From: Geomonas subterranea
GTDB lineage: Bacteria; Desulfobacterota; Desulfuromonadia; Geobacterales; Geobacteraceae
DNA length: 64,000 nucleotides
Direction: 5' to 3'
Assembly (NCBI RefSeq): GCF_019063845.1
Contig: NZ_CP077683.1
Coordinates: 1,550,001-1,614,000, forward strand
A program made the translations under genes and the position numbers. The notes under the pieces were generated by a model. That model saw nothing but the letters and a program-made list of their open reading frames with translations, was not told the DNA's origin and ran no database searches. Below, piece by piece: positions 43,076 through 52,943 of the stretch; position 1 is the stretch's first letter; each line of letters opens with the position of its first letter.

Positions 43076-43678
43076 ATGAGGATCATAGTGATAGGAGCGA
43101 CAGGGACCATTGGCAAGGCCGTGGCGAAACAGCTGGCAACCGAGCACGAGGTGATCAAGGTCGCCTCCAAAAGCGGCGATCACCGGGTCGACATGTCCAG
43201 CAAGGACTCCATAGAGAACATGTTCCGCGAGGTCGGGCCGTTCGACGCACTGGCCTGCGCCGCAGGGGTGGCCCGCTTCGCTCCCCTGGCGGAACTCTCC
43301 GACGAGGACTTCCAGACCGGCCTCTTCGGAAAACTTATGGGACAGGTGAACCTGGTCCGGGTGGGAATGAACTACATCAACGACAACGGCTCCTTCACCC
43401 TCACGAGCGGCGTCTTGAGCCATCAGCCCATGCCGGGGAGCGCCTCGATCAGCATGGTCAACGCCGGGCTGGAAGGGTTCGTGCGGGCCGCGGCGCTTGA
43501 GTTGCCGCGCGGCATCAGGATCAACGTGGTGAGTCCCCCGTGGGTGAAGGAAACCCTGGAAGCGTTGGGGATGGACAGCTCTGGTGGTATGCCCGCCCAG
43601 CAGGTAGCCCAGGCGTATTGGGCCAGCATACACGGCACGCGCAGCGGCGTCGTCATCAACGCCAAAGATTTCGCATAA
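43076..43678 (+). CDS. short-chain dehydrogenase/reductase without the YxxxK motif
   Basis: The 200-residue Rossmann protein has the cofactor loop VIGATGTIGKAVAKQL and a Ser in FTLTSGVLS, but the usual catalytic YxxxK is replaced by SISMVNAG, keeping only the following helix. INVVSPPWVKET is typical of the family. It may bind NADPH and act by a different mechanism, as in a known small subgroup of short SDRs. A strong terminator follows. Confidence 0.8.
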   Translation: MRIIVIGATGTIGKAVAKQLATEHEVIKVASKSGDHRVDMSSKDSIENMFREVGPFDALACAAGVARFAPLAELSDEDFQTGLFGKLMGQVNLVRVGMNYINDNGSFTLTSGVLSHQPMPGSASISMVNAGLEGFVRAAALELPRGIRINVVSPPWVKETLEALGMDSSGGMPAQQVAQAYWASIHGTRSGVVINAKDFA

Positions 43679-43709
43679 CCTCTCCGGCCTGTGCCGGAGT
43701 CCCGCGCAT

Positions 43710-43747
43710 AACGGCCGCTCCCCCACGGGACGCGGCCGTTTTCATTT
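43710..43747 (+). terminator. intrinsic terminator after the SDR gene
   Basis: AACGGCCGC at 43710-43718 pairs with GCGGCCGTT at 43732-43740, followed by TTTTCATTT. The stem is 9 bp and GC-rich, with a good T tail. Confidence 0.8.
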
Positions 43748-43828
43748 ACGCAAGGAACCCGCAGTTACGCCAGCGCCCCGCGAGCCACCGGAGAGGGACC
43801 GGCGGTCCGGGGCGTGCAGGACCTTCTG

Positions 43829-44350
43829 TCAGGATGCGGACTTCTCCACCGGTTTTGGTTTGTTCTTTTCGTGCAGGTACCTGTGCAATTCCTCCAGGGT
43901 CGCCGCTTTCCCCAGTTGAGCGAGCATCTCCTGCTGGTCTATGGTGTTAAGCTTCTTCACCAAGGCAGCCTCGATATGCCCCCCCACGTGCACCGTGTTG
44001 TCCACAGCCTGGGGAGGCTTCTCCCCCCGGTCCCCCACTATGTAGAAGAACTTCAGATAGGGGTTGAAGCGGATCGCTTCGGGAAGCACCACGCGCAGCA
44101 TCTCGAGCGGGACGTTCTTCCCGATCCACACCCCGCAATTGCTCTGCTGGTCGGTCACCCACATGTTCTTCGGGGGGATCACCGTGCTGTACCCTTTCCC
44201 CTGCAGCACGGAGACGAAATCCCTGCTGTTGCCGACATCGGCGACCTCCACCGTGTAGCCGGTGTCGGCGGCTGCCCGGGACAGGGACGAAGCGGCGCAG
44301 ATCAAGGCGACCGCCATGACAAGACAGAGACGAGCAGCAAATCGGGACAT
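43829..44350 (-). CDS. exported hypothetical protein
   Basis: The 173-residue protein has a signal peptide ending near AASSLSRAAA. The mature part has no recognised domain; FFYIVGDRGEKPPQAVDNTVHVGG is a conserved-looking stretch. The second of two adjacent ATG codons (44350) has the better spacing to GGGAGG. It lies 157 bases downstream of the decaheme cytochrome gene on the same strand and could be a periplasmic partner. A GC hairpin without a T run lies between them at about 44452-44478. Confidence 0.7.
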   Translation of the reverse strand: MSRFAARLCLVMAVALICAASSLSRAAADTGYTVEVADVGNSRDFVSVLQGKGYSTVIPPKNMWVTDQQSNCGVWIGKNVPLEMLRVVLPEAIRFNPYLKFFYIVGDRGEKPPQAVDNTVHVGGHIEAALVKKLNTIDQQEMLAQLGKAATLEELHRYLHEKNKPKPVEKSAS

Positions 44351-44506
44351 CATTTCCTCCCTTTACCGGGTAATCGGACAACTGACGCGTCCCCCCTGCA
44401 GTCAGGGCAGAAGGCGAGTTCGCTACGGCTTTCACCGCGCGCTGCAAGAAGTGGCGGGCGCCCCTTGGGAGCGCCCACCTTCGTTGAATCATTCCAGGAA
44501 CCTGGA

Positions 44507-46336
44507 TTACCTCGGCATGGTGAGCCCCTTCTCCGGACGGGAGAAGGAGTGGCACCAGGAGCAGTCGTTGCCGCGGGTGTCCACGTGGCGGCCATGGAAG
44601 GATACATAGTCGCCGGAGTAGGTCTTGACCACGTGGCACTGACCGCAGACGACAGATTGGGCTGCCTTCAGGGCGTAACCCATGTTGGTGGTCAGCTTGA
44701 GCTGGGTGGCGCTGGCGTTGGGGTGGCAGGCCGCGCAGGCAAGCACGTTGCCGGTTGCCGGCGGGACCTGGTGGTTCAGCGCCTGCAGTTCGTCGGTGAT
44801 CACGGTGGTGTACGCGGTGGTGCTCGGGATGCCCATGTAGGTCATGCCGTCCTTGACCGCCTGATCGTAGTTACCGGTCGCGAAGAAGGTCGAGGTGGAG
44901 ATGGTCACCACTTTGCCGTTCACCAGCGCCTGGTTGGCGGTCTTGTACTTGAAGGGGTAGAGCTTGGTCCCGGCAGGATCGGTGATGGCGCCGACCGGGC
45001 GGGAGATCTTGTACGCGTTGGTGGCCGGGTCGAGGACGGCCGCGTTGAAGGCGTTGTTGCCCCAGCTGGTGCCGTTCCAGAAGGCGTATTTGGGGATCAG
45101 GTCGTTGGCCTTGGTCGGCATCGGCTCGTAGCGGGAAAGCGTTGCGTTCCACTCAGCCACCTGCCAGTTGCGGTTGGTCTCGGTGGCTTCGGTGTTGGCG
45201 GTGTCGTTAGCGTTCTTGCCGTACTTATTGATGTGGCAAGCCTGGCATGCGACGCGGGAGATGTGGTCATTGACGGCCGCAGTGACGTGGCCGGTCACGC
45301 CGGTCTTGGTCGGGTGGCAGGCGGTGGTGGAGCAGGTCACCTCGGCGGTGCTGTCCTCGGGGCGCAGGTCGGAGCCGCGGCCGGCGACGCGATGGCCCAC
45401 GAAGCTGTGGCACCCCTGGCACTGGATGTTGCCGCCGCTCCCCATGGCCATGTGCGTGTCGTACAGGACGTCGGAGGTGGTGCCGGAAGCGAGAGCGATG
45501 TCGCCCCGTTTGACGGCGTCGCCGCCGCCCGCCTTGGCATGACAGCCCAGGCAGTTCTTGCGGGTCGGTTTCTGTCCCGCCTTCTGGACCACGAGGTTCA
45601 TGTCGAGACCGGCGGCCGGCTCGAACAGGCCGGTGGTGGCGTTACGCACGCGGTTGTAGGGAGCGTTGGTGGCATCGGCATGGCACATGAGGCAGTCGAT
45701 GGAAGCGAGTTGTGCGGAAGTCGGGTTGCTGGTGGCTACCGGTTTGGCACCGGTGCCGGCGTGGCAGGCGCCACAGGGGCCCCAGTTGCCCTGGATGTTG
45801 ATGCAGTATGCGTTCAGCGCGGACGAACCGTCGGTAGCGTCCATTTTACCCTGGGTCGCAGGCCCGGTGGTCATCTCGGCAGCGGAGCCTCTCCACTGGT
45901 AGTGCACGCCCTGGTACATGGCCTGCGCCTGGCTGGTGTGGCAGGAGGAGCACATGGCGTAGCCGGTCCAGGTCAGGGTGGCATGGGTGGAGGTGCCGCC
46001 ACCGGAGATGGTGTAGGTCTGGGACTTCACGGTCTCCAGGTTGCCGGCGGTGTCCTTCGAGAAATACTTCAACGTCTTGGTGGTGCTGAAGGTGAGGGGG
46101 GCGCTGTACACGGTCGAACTGGTGGTCGGGGTGGAGCCGTCCGTCGTGTAGTAGGTGGTTGCCGGTTCGTTGACCGAAAGGGTCACGGTGACCGCGCTGG
46201 TGAAGGTCCCCCCCAGGGGTGAAGCGGTGGTCGTCGGAGCGGTTCTGTCCGCGACCGGTTTGCCCGCCATCGCTACCGGCACGCCAAGTGCCAGGAGCAT
46301 GGCGAGGCAGGTGAGTGCTACCAACAGTTTTTTCAT
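44507..46336 (-). CDS. secreted decaheme c-type cytochrome with chitobiase-like domain
   Basis: The 609-residue protein has a signal peptide (cut near AMA-GKP), a chitobiase C-terminal-like beta domain (about 30-105, with YYTTDGSTPTTSSTVY), then nine CXXCH heme sites (CSSCH, CGACH, CLMCH, CLGCH, CQGCH, CQACH, CAACH, CGQCH, CSWCH) and one CX4CH (CSTTACH). Many further His can act as distal ligands. It likely carries electrons across the periplasm or outside the cell in metal reduction. The ribosome site AGGAGG precedes ATG 46336. A structured leader lies upstream. Confidence 0.92.
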   Translation of the reverse strand: MKKLLVALTCLAMLLALGVPVAMAGKPVADRTAPTTTASPLGGTFTSAVTVTLSVNEPATTYYTTDGSTPTTSSTVYSAPLTFSTTKTLKYFSKDTAGNLETVKSQTYTISGGGTSTHATLTWTGYAMCSSCHTSQAQAMYQGVHYQWRGSAAEMTTGPATQGKMDATDGSSALNAYCINIQGNWGPCGACHAGTGAKPVATSNPTSAQLASIDCLMCHADATNAPYNRVRNATTGLFEPAAGLDMNLVVQKAGQKPTRKNCLGCHAKAGGGDAVKRGDIALASGTTSDVLYDTHMAMGSGGNIQCQGCHSFVGHRVAGRGSDLRPEDSTAEVTCSTTACHPTKTGVTGHVTAAVNDHISRVACQACHINKYGKNANDTANTEATETNRNWQVAEWNATLSRYEPMPTKANDLIPKYAFWNGTSWGNNAFNAAVLDPATNAYKISRPVGAITDPAGTKLYPFKYKTANQALVNGKVVTISTSTFFATGNYDQAVKDGMTYMGIPSTTAYTTVITDELQALNHQVPPATGNVLACAACHPNASATQLKLTTNMGYALKAAQSVVCGQCHVVKTYSGDYVSFHGRHVDTRGNDCSWCHSFSRPEKGLTMPR

Positions 46337-46385
46337 CTTTCCTACCTCCTTTGAGTGATGCTGAGGGAAATATCCCACCCATTGG

Positions 46386-46483
46386 GGTAAACCACTCAGC
46401 TTGAAAACGGTCCGCAGCCTCAGGGGTTCATGGAACTGGCAGGAACACCTTTCTATTTCGGCTGTGATCTCCAGTGGTTAACC
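46386..46483 (-). ncRNA. putative structured leader of the decaheme cytochrome mRNA
   Basis: Read on the minus strand, GGTTAACCACT (46483-46473) pairs with AGTGGTTTACC (46396-46386), 10 of 11. CAGCC (46464-46460) pairs with GGCTG (46419-46415), and AGGTGTTC (46450-46443) pairs with GAACCCCT (46429-46422), 7 of 8, around a 13-base loop. The three stems nest without conflict and end about 50 bases before the start codon. It lacks the conserved bases of the GEMM (c-di-GMP/cGAMP) class. It may be an undescribed riboswitch, a protein-binding leader or a chance fold. Confidence 0.5.
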
Positions 46484-46763
46484 GTTACCATCCCGCCCCG
46501 CCGGGCTGAACTCCGACCGGACTGGTGGGCAGTTACCCCCAATATGAGCATCATCCGTTCCACTCAAAAATCTCAGTTTCTGCATGTAAAATAAAAAATC
46601 CACCCCCGGTCATGAGGATGGATTCAGTAGAAATCATTCAAAGCCACATCGTTAGGTATATTATTAACGACGGCCAGACGCACCTATTCACGCATAAACA
46701 ATGCGAAAATAAAATAAGAATAAATTATTTTAATGGCAGCAACACTTATAACATGTGGGGCAT
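46484..46763. other. intergenic region with AT-rich half
   Basis: This holds the likely cytochrome promoter region on the minus strand. The half toward 46763 is distinctly AT-rich and has no reading frame with support. A hairpin-like AATCC/GGATT pair lies at about 46597-46625. A weak TTGAGT (minus, about 46569-46564) with TATTGG 17 bases on is the only promoter-like pair noted. Confidence 0.4.
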
Positions 46764-48758
46764 TTAACGCTCCAGCACCTCCCTCACCTTGCGCAAAAGC
46801 TCCATCGGCTGCACAGGCTTCATGATCAGTTCTACCCCTTCCTGCATCCCCCGGCTCTGGATGAAGTCCGCGGTATATCCGGAGGTGAAGAGCACCTTCG
46901 CACCGGGCTGGATCTTCTTGATCTCCGCATACGCCTCTATCCCGTTCTTACGGGGCATGATGATGTCCATCAGCACCAGCTCTATCCCCTCCTGCTGGGT
47001 TTGGAACCGCTGCACGACCTCCTCGCCGTCTTCCGCCAGGATAACCTGGTAGCCGTGCCTGGACAGCACCATGTCCACCAGGCTGCGCACGCTGGGGTCA
47101 TCTTCGGCGACCAGTATGGTCTCCGTGCCGTGCCGGGGCAGAGGCTGCGACGCGAGGGCCGGTTCCAGCGCGTCAGCTCCCTCGATCAGCGGAAGTTCTA
47201 TGGTGAACACCGTCCCCTCGCCCGGCTTGCTGCTGACCCTTATGTTCCCCTTGTGCTGCTGTACGATGCCGTACACGATCGCCATGCCGAGCCCGGTTCC
47301 CTTCCCCACCTCTTTGGTGGTGAAGAACGGCTCGAAGATCCTGCGGCTGGTATCCTCGTCCATCCCCTCCCCGGTGTCGGCGACGATGATGACCGCGCGG
47401 GGGCCGGCGGCTTCGCCATGTCCGTGACCGGTTCCATCGCGCAGACCGGTGGCGATGGTGATGGCGCCCCCTCCAGGCATGGCGTCGCGCGCGTTGGCCG
47501 CGAGGTTTATGAGGACCTGCTCGATCTGGGCGAGATCGACCTGCACCGGCAGCGGCTCCGGGAGGATCTCGGTCTTGAGCTGTATGTCCTCGCCGATGAC
47601 GCGCCCCAAGAACTGCTGGACGCGGCGCACGATGTCGCCAAGGTCGCAGCGCTGCTGGCTCATGGCCTGCTTGCGGCTGAAGGCGAGCAGTCCCCGGGTC
47701 AACTGCGCGGCGCGTTCGGCGGCGGCCGCTATCTGGTCGGCCAACCCGTACTGCGCGCTCTCGGAGGTGAGATCCATTTTGAGGATGTTGGCGTAGCCGG
47801 CGATAACGGTGAGGACGTTGTTGAAATCATGGGCGACCCCACCCGCCAGCTGCCCGATCGCCTCCATCTTCTGGGCCTGGCGCAGCTGCTCCTCCATCAG
47901 TTGCCGTTCGGTGATGTCCGTTATGGCTCCCGACATCCGCACCGGCTTCCCGGCGCCATCCCACTCCGCCTGTCCGCGGCAGCGCACGCGGAGGTACTCC
48001 CCTCCCCGGGTCCTGAGCCTCAGTTCCAGGTCGAAGGGGGTCTGGCCGAGAAAGTGCGCGTTGAGGGAGTCCTGCACGTGGAGAAGGTCGTCGGGGTGCA
48101 CCCTGGAAAAGAAGCTGTCCGGGCGGTTTGCCAGTTCGTCGTCGGCGAAACCCAGGAGCTCCTTCCAGCGGGGTGAGTAGTAATAGTCGTCGCTCACCAG
48201 GTCCCAGTCCCACAAACCGTCGCTCGTGCCGCGCACGGCGCGCGAATAGCGGGCCTCGTTCTCCACCAGCCGCTCCAGGTTCTCCTGCAGTTCCAGGTTC
48301 GCCTGGGAGAGCTGCGAGGTGCGTCGCTGCACCAGCGCCTCGAGGGAATCGCGTTCCTGGCGCAGGGCGTCCTCGGAGCGCTTGATCCGGACCATCGCCC
48401 TGATCTGGGCCACCAGTTCCGCCTCGTCGAAGGGCTTGGAGAGGAAGGCGTCGGCCCCGCACTCGAGCCCCATGACGCGGCAGGCGGAGTCGCTTCTGTG
48501 GGCGGTGACCAGGATGACCGGGATGTGCTGGGTCGCGGGGGACGCCTTCAGGCGCCGCGTCGCCTCGAAACCGTCCATTCCCGGCATCTGGATGTCGAGC
48601 AGGATGGAGTCGGGAGCCTCCATCCCGGCCCGGCGTATGCCGTCCTGCGCGGACTGCGAGGTGATCAGCTGAGCCTCGGGCAAAAAGGTCTTCAGCAGCG
48701 CGCTCAGGGTGAGAAGGTTATCCTGGTTGTCGTCGATGGCGAGAAGCTTCATGCTCAC
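46764..48758 (-). CDS. hybrid kinase: REC-PAS-HisKA-HATPase-REC
   Basis: The 664-residue protein has an N-terminal receiver ([14 protein letters not shown]; Asp in [15 protein letters not shown]), a coiled coil, a PAS domain with PAC (residues about 165-285), HisKA with [18 protein letters not shown], a HATPase ([29 protein letters not shown]) and a C-terminal receiver with [11 protein letters not shown]. It has no membrane segment, so it is cytosolic and takes its signal through the first receiver. It lies 33 bases after the four-receiver kinase and is probably phosphorylated by it. Confidence 0.9.
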   Translation of the reverse strand: MSMKLLAIDDNQDNLLTLSALLKTFLPEAQLITSQSAQDGIRRAGMEAPDSILLDIQMPGMDGFEATRRLKASPATQHIPVILVTAHRSDSACRVMGLECGADAFLSKPFDEAELVAQIRAMVRIKRSEDALRQERDSLEALVQRRTSQLSQANLELQENLERLVENEARYSRAVRGTSDGLWDWDLVSDDYYYSPRWKELLGFADDELANRPDSFFSRVHPDDLLHVQDSLNAHFLGQTPFDLELRLRTRGGEYLRVRCRGQAEWDGAGKPVRMSGAITDITERQLMEEQLRQAQKMEAIGQLAGGVAHDFNNVLTVIAGYANILKMDLTSESAQYGLADQIAAAAERAAQLTRGLLAFSRKQAMSQQRCDLGDIVRRVQQFLGRVIGEDIQLKTEILPEPLPVQVDLAQIEQVLINLAANARDAMPGGGAITIATGLRDGTGHGHGEAAGPRAVIIVADTGEGMDEDTSRRIFEPFFTTKEVGKGTGLGMAIVYGIVQQHKGNIRVSSKPGEGTVFTIELPLIEGADALEPALASQPLPRHGTETILVAEDDPSVRSLVDMVLSRHGYQVILAEDGEEVVQRFQTQQEGIELVLMDIIMPRKNGIEAYAEIKKIQPGAKVLFTSGYTADFIQSRGMQEGVELIMKPVQPMELLRKVREVLER

Positions 48759-48791
48759 TGGGTCCTTTCAGGATGTCTGCGACAGCGCGTT

Positions 48792-51700
48792 CTAGGCCGG
48801 GGTGGTGCCCTGCGGAGCCACGAAGCCCGCCACCAGCTCCTGGAGTTCCTCGGGCTGGTAAGGTTTTGAGAGGTAGGCAGCGCACCCGGCCGCCAGCACC
48901 TTCTCACGGTCGCCAGCCATGGCGCTCGCCGTCAGCGCCACCACCGGGATCGCGGCCGTGGCCGGGTCCTCCTTGAGCCTTTGCAGGACCGCGAACCCGT
49001 CCAGCACCGGCAGGTGCATGTCCAGAAGGATCAGAGACGGCGCGGAACTTCTGGCGGCGTCGAGCCCAGCCGCTCCGTCGCACGCCTCGATGACCCGGTA
49101 GCGCCCGCCGAGGGCGGCCTTCAGCGTGACCAGGTTGTCCGGGTTGTCCTCCACCACCAGCAGGGAACCGTCCCCCTCCCACGCGGCCGGCGGCGTCAGG
49201 GTGGCGGGGGCTGCGCTCGCGCTTGGTGGGCGGAACAGGCTCACGCTCCCCAGCATCTCGTAGACCCGCTGCAAGAGGTCCTGGAGCTCCACGTCCCCCT
49301 TCTGCACCAGCTGGTGAACCTTCAAATCCCTGAGCCGGTCGAACTCACCCGGCGAGAGCGTCTTGGCCGTCATCACCATCACCGGCACGCCGGCGGTGAG
49401 GCTGCTGGCACGGACCGCCTCCAGCACCTGGAAACCGTCCACCTCCGGCATCATCAGGTCGAGCACGATACCGTCGGGGACGTGGGACTTCAGATAGGTG
49501 AGCGCGTATCTGCCGCCGGAAACCGCGTCGACGCGATATCCGGCCGATTCGAGGGCAAAGCGAAGCTGCACCGTGGCCGCCTCGCTGTCCTCGACGATCA
49601 GGATTCTCGCCCCCTGGCTCTCCTCGCGCCCGGGGAGCCGCCACCCCAGCCGCTCCAGGCTCCCCACCAGTTCATCGAGGACCTTCCGGCGCTCCATGCC
49701 GTTTTTGGAGATAATGGCGCTCACCCCGCTGGAGAGCCGCTGCAACTCGGCGTGGGTGAGTTCCTTCGAGGTGATCACCACCACCGGGATGTCCGCCGTG
49801 AGGGAGTTCGACCTAAGCCGGTCGAGCACGGCGGCGCCGTCCATCCCCGGCATGAGGAGATCCAGCGTGATCAGGTCGGGGTGATCCGAAACGGCAAGCT
49901 CGAGCGCCTCCGGGCCGCTTTCCGCCAGGAGCACGTCGAGCCCCTTCTCCTTGAACAGGGAGGCCAGGAAGCAGCGATCGTACTCGTTGTCGTCGACGAC
50001 CAGCACCAGCCGGCATCCCGCACCGGTCAACCGCGCGAACGCCTCCATGAGCTGATGCTGGCCGACCGGCTTGCTGATCACCCCGACCGCCCCGAGCGCG
50101 ATGCCGGTGGCGCGGTCCTCGGAGAGGGAGATGATCATAACCGGTATATCGGCGGTTTCGGGATGTTCCTTGAGCTCCCTCATGACCTCCCACCCGTCCA
50201 TCTCGGGCATCATGATGTCCAGGGTGATGGCGAAGGGGCGGTTGGCGCGGGCGAGCCGCAGCGCGTCCGGGCCGTTGAGTGCGCTCAGTGTGCCATAGCC
50301 GGCCTGGCTCAGGTGGGTTGTGATAAGGGAGACGGCCTCCGGGTCATCATCGACAACGAGCACCGATCTTCCCGGAACCTGCACCGCCGCTGCTCCCGGT
50401 CCCGGTCCCGGCGCCGCTCCCGGCGCAAATCCGGCTCCCCGTGGCGCCCGCTCCCCCAGCGCCTGCGCCACGGGGAGAACTTGCTCCCTCGCGCCAGCGG
50501 CCTTGCCGCAGTCCAGGGGGAGGCGCAGGGTGAATACCGAGCCCCGGCCCAGCTCGCTGCTGACCGCCACATCACCTCCAAGGAGGAGGGCGCTCTTCTT
50601 GACTATGGCGAGCCCCAGCCCCGTCCCCTCGTAGGAGCGGGAGGTGGAGCCGTCGGCCTGGCGGAACTCGTGGAAGATACTCTCCAGGTACTGCGGCGCG
50701 ATGCCGATCCCCGTGTCCGCCACCTCGAAGACCAGTTCCTGCGCCTGCACTTCCAGCCGCACGGTAACCGCCCCCTGCGCCGTGAATTTGACCGCGTTCC
50801 CCACCAGGTTCTGCAGCATCTGGCGCAGCTTCTTCACGTCGATCAGCATGCGAGGAACCGTCGCCGGTGCCGAGAACGACAGAGCAATCCCCTTCTCCCG
50901 GGCCAGCACCTCGAGGCCGTCCACGACCTCTGCTGCAACCTTCGCCGGGTCCACCGACTCCATGAAGAGGTCCTGGCGCCCCGACTCGATCTTGGCCAGG
51001 TCCAGGATGTCGTTGATCAGGGAAAGGAGATGCTTGCCGTTTCTCTCGATGATGCCCAGGTACCCCCGCTCCTCCTCGGTCAGCCGGTCGCCCCCCTGTA
51101 TCGCCAGTACGCGGGAGAGGGCCAGAACGGAATTGAGGGGGGTGCGCAGCTCGTGGCTCATGTTGGAGAGAAACTCGCTCTTCAGGCGGGTCGCCTCCTC
51201 GAGGAGCTGCTTTTGCTGGTCCAGGACGCGGTTGCGGCGGGCCAGTTCGTCGGACTGGTGGGCAAGCTCGGTGGACTGCTGCACCAGTTCCTCGGACTGC
51301 TGCACCAGCTCGGCGTTCTTGACCGCGAGCTCGGACGCGAGCCGGCGCACATCCTCGGCCGCCAGCACCCTGGAGTATGCGGACCCCAGCTGCACCCGGA
51401 CCATCTCCAGCGTGTCGTGCACCCAAAGCGGAAAAGGGTGCTCCGATGCCAGCGACACGAAGGCGCGCAGCTCACCGTCCGCCTCGACCGGTACGGTAAC
51501 CACCTCGGCGGGAGCTATCTCGCCAAACGGGGTGACAAAGCGCAGCCCCTCCCCCGCCATGCCGGGGGCGAAGCGGGAGATGCCGCGCGAGGTAAGGAGA
51601 ATCCCCAATTCCCCCTCGAGCCGGGAACGGCTGTAGCGCTGCATGCGGCCGGAGTCGGCGCCGATGGCGTGGGCGGGGACGAAGTGATCCTCGCCGTCCT

Positions 51701-52943
51701 CAACGAAGGCCGTGGCCATCCTGGCTCCGGTCACTTCCACGAAGGCCGGGAGCAGCTTTTTGAAAAAGTCGTCCAGGCTCACCGCGTCGACCAGTCGCTC
51801 GGAGAGCCGCGCCACACCCTGCTTCGCCGCCATCTTAAGCTGCAGGGTGTCCGCCATGGCGTTGAAGGAGCCGGCCAGTGATATCTGCTCCAGGGTCCCT
51901 TCCGGTGCGAGCCGCGCCTCGTAGTGACCGGCACCGAGCTCGGTGGCGGCTTCGGAGAGCTTCACCAGGGGCGCGCTGATGCCACGCGCAAGCCTCAAGG
52001 CGAAGACCCAGGCGAGCAGCGAGATGAGGGCGGCCATGCCGTAGGTGAGGTAGAGCGCCTGCCTGATCGGGGCGAACACCTCCGCCGAATCCTGCTTGCA
52101 TACCAGTCCCCACCCGGTTCGCGGGATGTGGGAGTAGGCGGAAAGAACGCTGGCGCCGCGGTAGTCGACGGTCTGGGCTATTCCGCTTTGACCGCCAGCC
52201 GCGAGCAGCGCGGGTTTACCCGTGAGCTTCACCTTGAGCACCGCGTTGGGGAGGCCGCGCAACTCGAGAAGGGGGCGCACGTTCCGGTCCACCAGCACCA
52301 CCTCTCCGGTTTTGCCCATCCCGGTGCTGTTCTCCAGCATGACGGAGAGGAGTTTGCGCAGGTTGTACCGCACCACCACCGCGGCCCTGCCTGCACCTCC
52401 GCTTCCCCCCTTCACCGGCGCGGCCAGGTCCAGGCTGGCGTTCCCCTCGGCGCCAAAGAGGTATGCCTCACCGATGACCGGCGCGGCGTCGTTCAGGGCG
52501 GTGACCACCATCTCGGGCCTCGCGATCCGGTTCCCTCTCCTCCCCTGGTCGGTGCTGAGCAGGATGGTGCCGTTTTCCGCGACGATGGAAACATCGGCTG
52601 CCGATTCGAACTCGTCGCGGTAGCCGCGCAGCAGCTGCAGACCATCCGTGGCGGACGCGCCGGACCATTCAGCCGGGGTGGCCGCCAGCGACCGCGCCGC
52701 GAGCTGCACCGACTTCCCCGACCCGAGCGTGGAGACGTCGCTCATCAGGTTGTCCAGCGTGGCGTTGATCTGGTCCTGGCGCAGCGCCGTGACCGCCGAG
52801 AGCTTGTCCAGCATCAGCGACCGGGCCAGTTGCACCCGCTGGAAGTAGATGGCCGTGGTGAGAACCGCCAGGGGGACCAGGCAGATCGTGGTGAACCAGA
52901 AAGCCAGACGCCCCTTCAACGTCGGCAAAAGCTTCAATTTCAT
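48792..52943 (-). CDS. membrane hybrid kinase with four C-terminal receivers
   Basis: The 1383-residue protein has a transmembrane helix (about 12-32), a Cache-like periplasmic domain, a second helix (about 295-315), HAMP, a GAF-like domain (about 380-525) and a Gln/Glu-rich coiled coil. HisKA (NMSHELRTPLNSVL) and HATPase (GNAVKF, VADTGIGI, GTGLGLAIV) follow, then receivers at about 870-985, 990-1105, 1125-1240 and 1257-1380, each with the phospho-acceptor Asp (TLDIMMPEMDG, TLDLLMPGMDG, VLDLMMPEVDG, LLDMHLPVLDG). Its ATG overlaps the substrate-binding gene by four bases (ATGA). Confidence 0.9.
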   Translation of the reverse strand: MKLKLLPTLKGRLAFWFTTICLVPLAVLTTAIYFQRVQLARSLMLDKLSAVTALRQDQINATLDNLMSDVSTLGSGKSVQLAARSLAATPAEWSGASATDGLQLLRGYRDEFESAADVSIVAENGTILLSTDQGRRGNRIARPEMVVTALNDAAPVIGEAYLFGAEGNASLDLAAPVKGGSGGAGRAAVVVRYNLRKLLSVMLENSTGMGKTGEVVLVDRNVRPLLELRGLPNAVLKVKLTGKPALLAAGGQSGIAQTVDYRGASVLSAYSHIPRTGWGLVCKQDSAEVFAPIRQALYLTYGMAALISLLAWVFALRLARGISAPLVKLSEAATELGAGHYEARLAPEGTLEQISLAGSFNAMADTLQLKMAAKQGVARLSERLVDAVSLDDFFKKLLPAFVEVTGARMATAFVEDGEDHFVPAHAIGADSGRMQRYSRSRLEGELGILLTSRGISRFAPGMAGEGLRFVTPFGEIAPAEVVTVPVEADGELRAFVSLASEHPFPLWVHDTLEMVRVQLGSAYSRVLAAEDVRRLASELAVKNAELVQQSEELVQQSTELAHQSDELARRNRVLDQQKQLLEEATRLKSEFLSNMSHELRTPLNSVLALSRVLAIQGGDRLTEEERGYLGIIERNGKHLLSLINDILDLAKIESGRQDLFMESVDPAKVAAEVVDGLEVLAREKGIALSFSAPATVPRMLIDVKKLRQMLQNLVGNAVKFTAQGAVTVRLEVQAQELVFEVADTGIGIAPQYLESIFHEFRQADGSTSRSYEGTGLGLAIVKKSALLLGGDVAVSSELGRGSVFTLRLPLDCGKAAGAREQVLPVAQALGERAPRGAGFAPGAAPGPGPGAAAVQVPGRSVLVVDDDPEAVSLITTHLSQAGYGTLSALNGPDALRLARANRPFAITLDIMMPEMDGWEVMRELKEHPETADIPVMIISLSEDRATGIALGAVGVISKPVGQHQLMEAFARLTGAGCRLVLVVDDNEYDRCFLASLFKEKGLDVLLAESGPEALELAVSDHPDLITLDLLMPGMDGAAVLDRLRSNSLTADIPVVVITSKELTHAELQRLSSGVSAIISKNGMERRKVLDELVGSLERLGWRLPGREESQGARILIVEDSEAATVQLRFALESAGYRVDAVSGGRYALTYLKSHVPDGIVLDLMMPEVDGFQVLEAVRASSLTAGVPVMVMTAKTLSPGEFDRLRDLKVHQLVQKGDVELQDLLQRVYEMLGSVSLFRPPSASAAPATLTPPAAWEGDGSLLVVEDNPDNLVTLKAALGGRYRVIEACDGAAGLDAARSSAPSLILLDMHLPVLDGFAVLQRLKEDPATAAIPVVALTASAMAGDREKVLAAGCAAYLSKPYQPEELQELVAGFVAPQGTTPA

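Noticed and set aside
46340-46560. GEMM-I (c-di-GMP or cGAMP) riboswitch before the cytochrome
   Set aside because: The conserved core bases and tetraloop receptor of that class are not found; only a different stem arrangement is seen.
46764-52943. Long antisense frames opposite the kinase genes
   Set aside because: They reflect high GC codon bias on the other strand; the kinase motifs are all on the minus strand.
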